DNA of 64,000 nt from Arthrobacter sp. PAMC 25486 (GTDB taxonomy: Bacteria; Actinomycetota; Actinomycetes; Actinomycetales; Micrococcaceae): NCBI RefSeq assembly GCF_000785535.1, contig NZ_CP007595.1:558001-622000 (forward strand). Reading direction: 5' to 3'. The notes below the pieces were generated by a model that was not told the origin of the DNA, searched no databases, and worked only from the letters and a program-made list of their open reading frames with translations. Within the stretch, counting starts at the first letter, position 1; each line of letters opens with the position of its first letter. Position numbers and translations under genes: made by a program. This document shows positions 57,737-64,000 of this stretch, piece after piece.

Positions 57737-58291
57737 CTATTCGGCGGGCTGCGGAGCGGCCGGGTTCTCGATCACGAACAGTTCGCACGGGGCGTTGTAG
57801 TACTTTTTGGACAGGCCCTGGTGCTCCATGCCAATGCGGCGGCACACGCTCTGCGATGCCTCGTTGACGGGGTTCGTCACGGCCACCACCTGCTCCAGCC
57901 CTGAGGCGAAGGCATGCTCCAAAACGGCGGTCGCCGCTTCGGAGGCAAAGCCGTTGCCCCAATGGTCGGGGTGGAAGTGCCAGCCGATTTCGACGTCGGA
58001 CGAGGGTTGTAGTGGTTCCTCACCTGAGGCGGGAATAGGCTTGAGCAGCAGCGTTCCGACGGGCAGTCCGTCTTCCTTGCGGGTCACGGCCCAGATGCCG
58101 TGCACGGGGTGGTCCAGTGCCTTGAATCGCTCCAGCCGCTCGACCGCTTCGGAGCGGCTTTCCATCACGGCCGGTTCGGTGCCGATGAAGCGTTGCACCA
58201 CCCAGCGGGAGTAAAGATCGAAGACAAAGTCGACGTCGGAATCCTGCCACGGACGCAGGGCAAGGCGATCGGTTTTGATTTCAACTGTCAT
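57737..58291 (-). CDS. RimJ/RimL-type GNAT N-acetyltransferase
   Basis: 184 residues from ATG 58291; the open frame to 58567 above it is antisense to the Clp-N gene. EIKTDRLALRPWQDSDVDFV and FDLYSRWVVQRFIGTEP start the domain; the cofactor loop is HFHPDHWGNGFASEAATAVL (about 114-133) and VAVTNPVNEASQSVCRRIGM the later core. Typical of ribosomal-protein N-terminal acetyltransferase relatives. 7 bp separate it from the Clp-N gene upstream. Confidence 0.86.
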   Translation of the reverse strand: MTVEIKTDRLALRPWQDSDVDFVFDLYSRWVVQRFIGTEPAVMESRSEAVERLERFKALDHPVHGIWAVTRKEDGLPVGTLLLKPIPASGEEPLQPSSDVEIGWHFHPDHWGNGFASEAATAVLEHAFASGLEQVVAVTNPVNEASQSVCRRIGMEHQGLSKKYYNAPCELFVIENPAAPQPAE

Positions 58292-58298
58292 TTCTTCA

Positions 58299-59054
58299 TT
58301 ATGCACGTTCCGCGGCGGCCTGCTCATAGGCCGCGGATTCCCGGGCGAGTTCGGCCGTAACAAAGTCTTCAACGCCCGTTCGGTCCACGCCCGCGTCGGC
58401 CAAAACACCGGCACCGTTTTCATGTTCCAGCAGTGCCAGAAGAAGATGCCCGCTACCCACGTGGTTGTGGCCCAGCCGGAGGGCCTCCCGGAAGGAAAGC
58501 TGCAGGACCTTTTGGGTGTCCGCAGCAAAGGGAACCAGGGACGGGACCGTGTCTGCTGGTGCCGCAAGCGTTCCCGCAGCGGCCTGCCTCATGGCCTCCA
58601 GCGGCACGTGCTGTGCGGCAAGTGCACGCACTGCCGTGGTGTCCGTTCCGGCGAGCAGTCCCAGCACCAGGTGCTCGGGGCTGATCGAGATGTTCTTGAC
58701 GGCATGCGCCTCGTTCTGCGCGGCCACCACCACGTTGCGGGCATGTTCGGTGAAGCGGCTGAAGCCCTGGCTCGCGTCCAGGTCTGGCTGCTCCCCCGAC
58801 GCCTTGGTGACAAAGCGTTTCTGGGCCGCCTGTTTCGTCACGCCCATGCTGCGCCCAATGTCGGACCACGATGCCCCTGAACGCCGGGCCTGGTCCACAA
58901 AGTGGCCGATCAAGTGATCGGACACCGCGCCAAGGTGTTCCGAAACAAGCATGGCGCCGGACAACTGTTCCAGCACGCTGTCATGGGAGCGCACCAGGGC
59001 TGAGATGAGGTCATCCAGCGGGGCGGGGTTTGAAATATCAAGTGAAGAGCTCAT
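58299..59054 (-). CDS. Helix-turn-helix regulator with two Clp-N domains
   Basis: 251 residues. The N-terminal 75 residues hold a helix-turn-helix: LIGHFVDQARRSGASWSDIG then RSMGVTKQAAQKRFVTKASG. Two Clp-N repeats follow, FTEHARNVVVAAQNEAHAVK with ISISPEHLVLGLLAGTDTTA (about 95-130) and VLQLSFREALRLGHNHVGSG with HLLLALLEHENGAGVLADAG (about 185-225). Clp-N domains read denatured proteins or arginine-phosphorylated substrates in ClpC, so this may be a stress sensor that binds DNA. Two inverted repeats sit at its promoter (59055-59102). Compare 38464. Confidence 0.82.
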   Translation of the reverse strand: MSSSLDISNPAPLDDLISALVRSHDSVLEQLSGAMLVSEHLGAVSDHLIGHFVDQARRSGASWSDIGRSMGVTKQAAQKRFVTKASGEQPDLDASQGFSRFTEHARNVVVAAQNEAHAVKNISISPEHLVLGLLAGTDTTAVRALAAQHVPLEAMRQAAAGTLAAPADTVPSLVPFAADTQKVLQLSFREALRLGHNHVGSGHLLLALLEHENGAGVLADAGVDRTGVEDFVTAELARESAAYEQAAAERA

Positions 59055-59075
59055 GCGTCAACCATAGGTTGACGC
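59055..59075. promoter_or_regulatory. Operator palindrome 1 of the Clp-N regulator
   Basis: GCGTCAACC-ATA-GGTTGACGC: nine-base perfect arms immediately upstream of the start at 59054. A second copy follows (59084-59102). Confidence 0.8.
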
Positions 59076-59083
59076 ACCGCTCC

Positions 59084-59102
59084 CGTCAACCCTCAGTTGA
59101 CG
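59084..59102. promoter_or_regulatory. Operator palindrome 2 of the Clp-N regulator
   Basis: CGTCAAC, spacer CCTCA, GTTGACG: seven-base arms, 29 bp from palindrome 1 centre to centre, about three helical turns, as for cooperative dimers. Confidence 0.78.
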
Positions 59103-59137
59103 CGGCGTCCTCCGGGACCGCGTCCGATCTCAACGCC

Positions 59138-59188
59138 CCGTTATCTGCAGGAGCGTTGGGTAAAACCGCCCGTTATCTGCAGGAGCGT
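59138..59188 (+). repeat. 18-bp direct repeat near the aconitase stop
   Basis: CGTTATCTGCAGGAGCGT occurs twice, at 59139-59156 and 59171-59188, in the gap between the Clp-N promoter and the aconitase stop (59238). Function unknown. Confidence 0.7.
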
Positions 59189-59237
59189 CTGAAATGCGGG
59201 TGGGGTGAGGAGGGCGTGGGCGTGGGTCGGCACAGGT

Positions 59238-62111
<2,874 letters not shown>

Positions 62112-62218
62112 TTAAAGCCACCATGGCCCCGAACCGCGTTTCTGGCAAGGGGTGCGGGTTTTGCTTGACACAATGGAACCTTGGGAAAGCCCGACAAAAT
62201 GCCACAGGAGGCAGGCGC

Positions 62219-62407
62219 ATGAAATTCACCCTGGACGTTGACATGGACGCGCTCGCAGGCGACGCCGAGCCGGAGCTGGGCCGGATCCTGCGATACTGGG
62301 CAGGCAACCTCAAACACTACGATCTCGCGCCGGGAACTGCCGAAACCATCATGGACAGCGCCTACACTCCTGTGGGCACGTGGCGGATCGAGGACTCCAA
62401 TGCCTGA
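62219..62407 (+). CDS. Small hypothetical protein overlapping def (62 aa)
   Basis: 62 residues from ATG 62219 with AGGAGG upstream; MKFTLDVDMDALAGDAEPEL, GRILRYWAGNLKHYDLAPGT then AETIMDSAYTPVGTWRIED. Acidic, helical, soluble. Its stop overlaps the def start by 8 bp (62400-62407), so it is co-translated with peptide deformylase. This gene pair occurs in Arthrobacter relatives as far as I know, but I do not know its role. Confidence 0.7.
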   Translation: MKFTLDVDMDALAGDAEPELGRILRYWAGNLKHYDLAPGTAETIMDSAYTPVGTWRIEDSNA

Positions 62408-63041
62408 GTTACTGCTGATCGACGACGCCTATCTGCGCGTCACCGTCGCCGCCGTCCTGGACGCCGGGAAACTGCCCGCGATCGTGCAGGCCGGCCACCC
62501 CGTGCTGCGGTCCCGCGCCCTGCCGTTCACCGGCCAACTCGCTCCTGACGAGCTGGCCCGGCTGATCGAGATCATGACGGAAACTATGCGTGCCGCCCCC
62601 GGTGTTGGCCTGGCCGCCCCGCAAATCGGCATCCCGCTGCAGCTTGCCGTGCTCGAGGACCAGTATGAGAGCACCGCCGAGAACGCCGCCGCCCGTGACC
62701 GCGAGCCACTTGAGCTGTTCACCATCATCAACCCCAGTTACCAGCCGGTGGGCGACGCACTGGCCTCACACTACGAGGGCTGCCTGTCCATGTCCGGCTG
62801 GCAGGCGGTGGTGGACCGGCCGGCCTCCGTGGAGTTGAAGTACGACGACGAACACGGCACCGCGCACACCGCCACCTTCTCAGGGTGGCAGGCAAGAATC
62901 GTCCAGCATGAGACCGACCATCTGTTCGGCACCCTCTATATCGACAAGGCGCACACCCGCTCGCTGGCCGGCAACGCCGAGTACAGCACATTCTGGGCCA
63001 ATCCGGAGGTCGCGGCGGCCAAGGCCGGGCTGCGGTTCTAG
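62400..63041 (+). CDS. def: Peptide deformylase
   Basis: 213 residues from ATG 62400. The three PDF motifs are complete: GVGLAAPQIG at about 71-80, the zinc-ligand Cys in EGCLSM and QHETDHLFG (H-E-x-x-D-H) near the C-terminus. It removes the formyl group from N-terminal Met of new proteins in the cytoplasm. It lacks the extended C-terminus of type 1 plants and matches actinobacterial PDFs in length. Downstream is a 22-bp inverted repeat. Confidence 0.95.
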   Translation: MPELLLIDDAYLRVTVAAVLDAGKLPAIVQAGHPVLRSRALPFTGQLAPDELARLIEIMTETMRAAPGVGLAAPQIGIPLQLAVLEDQYESTAENAAARDREPLELFTIINPSYQPVGDALASHYEGCLSMSGWQAVVDRPASVELKYDDEHGTAHTATFSGWQARIVQHETDHLFGTLYIDKAHTRSLAGNAEYSTFWANPEVAAAKAGLRF

Positions 63042-63105
63042 CTGTTCCACGTTTCACGTTGCTTGCGGGTGTCCCTTCATTGGGTGATCACCTTCCCCTA
63101 ATCAG

Positions 63106-63178
63106 ATTCGAGTTTGCAGTTGTTGGATTCTGCAATCGCTTTCCGGGCTCTTTTGGTCCAACAACTGCAAATTCGAAT
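63106..63178. repeat. Large inverted repeat after def
   Basis: A 22-bp arm at 63106-63127 (ATTCGAGTTTGCAGTTGTTG plus GA) and its complement at 63157-63178 (TCCAACAACTGCAAATTCGA plus AT) pair at 21 of 22 positions around a 29-nt loop. It lies in the 262-bp gap between def and rlmA. It could be a terminator or a small mobile/regulatory repeat. Confidence 0.75.
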
Positions 63179-63303
63179 TCGTCAGTGCCCGAGAGTTGGG
63201 GACGCCACGGCGAGCAGTTCCGTCGACGAGTGACACCGCCTCTCGCACTGCGAGGCCACCCGGGAATTCTGGCCACGCCGCCGCCAGCCACTAGGCTTGA
63301 TGG

Positions 63304-64000
63304 ATGGACACCGCCGCACTGAACTCCCTGCTCTGCCCGATCTGCGGCCTCGAATTCTCCGACAGCACGCCCCGGTCGCTTTCCTGCGGCAACGGCCACA
63401 GCTTCGACTTCGCCCGCCAGGGATACCTGAACCTGTTGACCGGGCACGGCACCAAGTTTGTCCCCGACACGGCCGCCATGGTTGAGGCCCGCGATGCTTT
63501 CCTCGACGCCGGCCACTATCAGCAGCTGGCCGACGCTCTGAGCGAGGGCGTGCGTGAGCTGCTCGCCGGCCGTGGTGCAGGGCCCGGGGTCGCATCGGAC
63601 GCCGAACCGGCACTGATCATCGACGCCGGCACGGGCACTGGCTACTACCTGCAGCACATCCTCGCCAAACTGGGGCAGGACGCCTCCCACAATGTTGCCG
63701 CGGTGGGATTGGACATTTCCAAGTTCGCCCTGCGCCGCGCCGCCCGCCGCAACCCCGATGCCGTGAACATTGTCTGGGACCTGTGGCGTGAGCTGCCGCT
63801 GGGAGCCGGGGTGGCCGACGTCGTGCTGGTCATTTTCGCACCCCGGAACAGCCGTGAGTTTGCCCGCATCCTTAAGCCCGGCGGCCACTTGCTGGTGGTG
63901 ACACCGCTGCCGGGACACCTGGCCGACATTGCCGACGAGGCCGGGCTGCTGGGTATCCAGGAGGACAAGGAAGCGGCGCTGAAGGAGTCGTTCGGTGGCG
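63304..64000 (+). CDS. rlmA: 23S rRNA (guanine-N1)-methyltransferase RlmA-like, 5' part
   Basis: 232 codons to the right edge. The N-terminal zinc finger characteristic of RlmA I/II is present: LLCPICGLEFSDSTPRSLSC with GNGHSFDFARQGYLNLL (C11, C14, C28, H32). Then the SAM-binding motif LIIDAGTGTGYYLQHILAKL and AAVGLDISKFALRRAARRNP, DVVLVIFAPRNSREFARILK. It methylates G745/G748 of 23S rRNA, the latter giving tylosin/mycinamicin resistance. TAGGCT (63292-63297) ends 6 nt before ATG, a leaderless-type start. The gene continues beyond the window. Confidence 0.88.
   Translation, partial: MDTAALNSLLCPICGLEFSDSTPRSLSCGNGHSFDFARQGYLNLLTGHGTKFVPDTAAMVEARDAFLDAGHYQQLADALSEGVRELLAGRGAGPGVASDAEPALIIDAGTGTGYYLQHILAKLGQDASHNVAAVGLDISKFALRRAARRNPDAVNIVWDLWRELPLGAGVADVVLVIFAPRNSREFARILKPGGHLLVVTPLPGHLADIADEAGLLGIQEDKEAALKESFGG

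Overview
The window reads as a piece of chromosome from a high-GC actinobacterium, most likely Arthrobacter or a close relative in the Micrococcaceae. This rests on the G/C-ending codon use, the many leaderless-type starts (a TANNNT -10 box 6-7 nt before the start codon), the mycothiol-type DinB protein, the rifamycin ADP-ribosyltransferase and the AcnA / peptide deformylase / RlmA genes. No rRNA, tRNA or CRISPR array was seen.

Layout. 1-16 kb is chromosomal but eroding: small stand-alone enzymes (isochorismatase-type hydrolase, EamA exporter, RraA-like protein, GNAT acetyltransferases, cupin/TetR pair), an ECF sigma factor with its anti-sigma factor and a secreted repeat lipoprotein, two small stress or resistance operons (RibD-type reductase + Arr; ArsR + RibD-type reductase + SRPBCC), and several pseudogenes (VOC, HAD, LysR, GbsR-like). 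16.3-47 kb is an accessory region with lower GC: small lipoproteins, secreted proteins paired with small membrane proteins, an Abi-like protein, a nucleotidyltransferase, a class A beta-lactamase, GNAT and GrpB proteins, a RES-Xre toxin-antitoxin pair, a group II intron, IS1380 and IS1634 elements, and remnants of ISAs1 and Tn3 elements. 47.5-52.5 kb is a Tn7-like transposon core (tnsA-tnsB-tnsC-tniQ) with four TnsB-type repeats at its tnsA end. 52.6-64 kb returns to chromosomal content: yefM-yoeB, a UvrA-like ABC protein, GNATs, an aminoglycoside phosphotransferase-like protein, a Clp-N-domain regulator with twin operators, aconitase, peptide deformylase and the start of rlmA.

The most unusual structure is in the accessory region. 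At least 15 copies of a short element recur between 16.3 and 46.0 kb. Each has a loop like GGGGAAC closed by a stem that varies but keeps pairing (for example GTCCC/GGGAC, CCCGTA/TGCGGG, TTTCCCG/CGGGAAA, GGGCC/GGCCC). All copies lie in the same (+) orientation although the genes lie on both strands. The intervals between copies mostly hold one functional module each: a lipoprotein gene (three times), a nucleotidyltransferase, a VOC gene, a Clp-N gene, a RES-Xre pair, or secreted-protein/membrane-protein pairs. This looks like an array of gene cassettes joined at a structured site. It resembles an integron in logic but lacks the known attC core, and no integrase is visible here.

Three of the modules (30.5-31.4, 41.5-42.4, 46.2-47.1 kb) pair an exported protein with a tiny membrane protein, the arrangement expected of an exported toxin or bacteriocin with its immunity protein. 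Three other cassettes carry paralogous lipoproteins under a shared promoter. Functions of these modules are inferred from architecture only.
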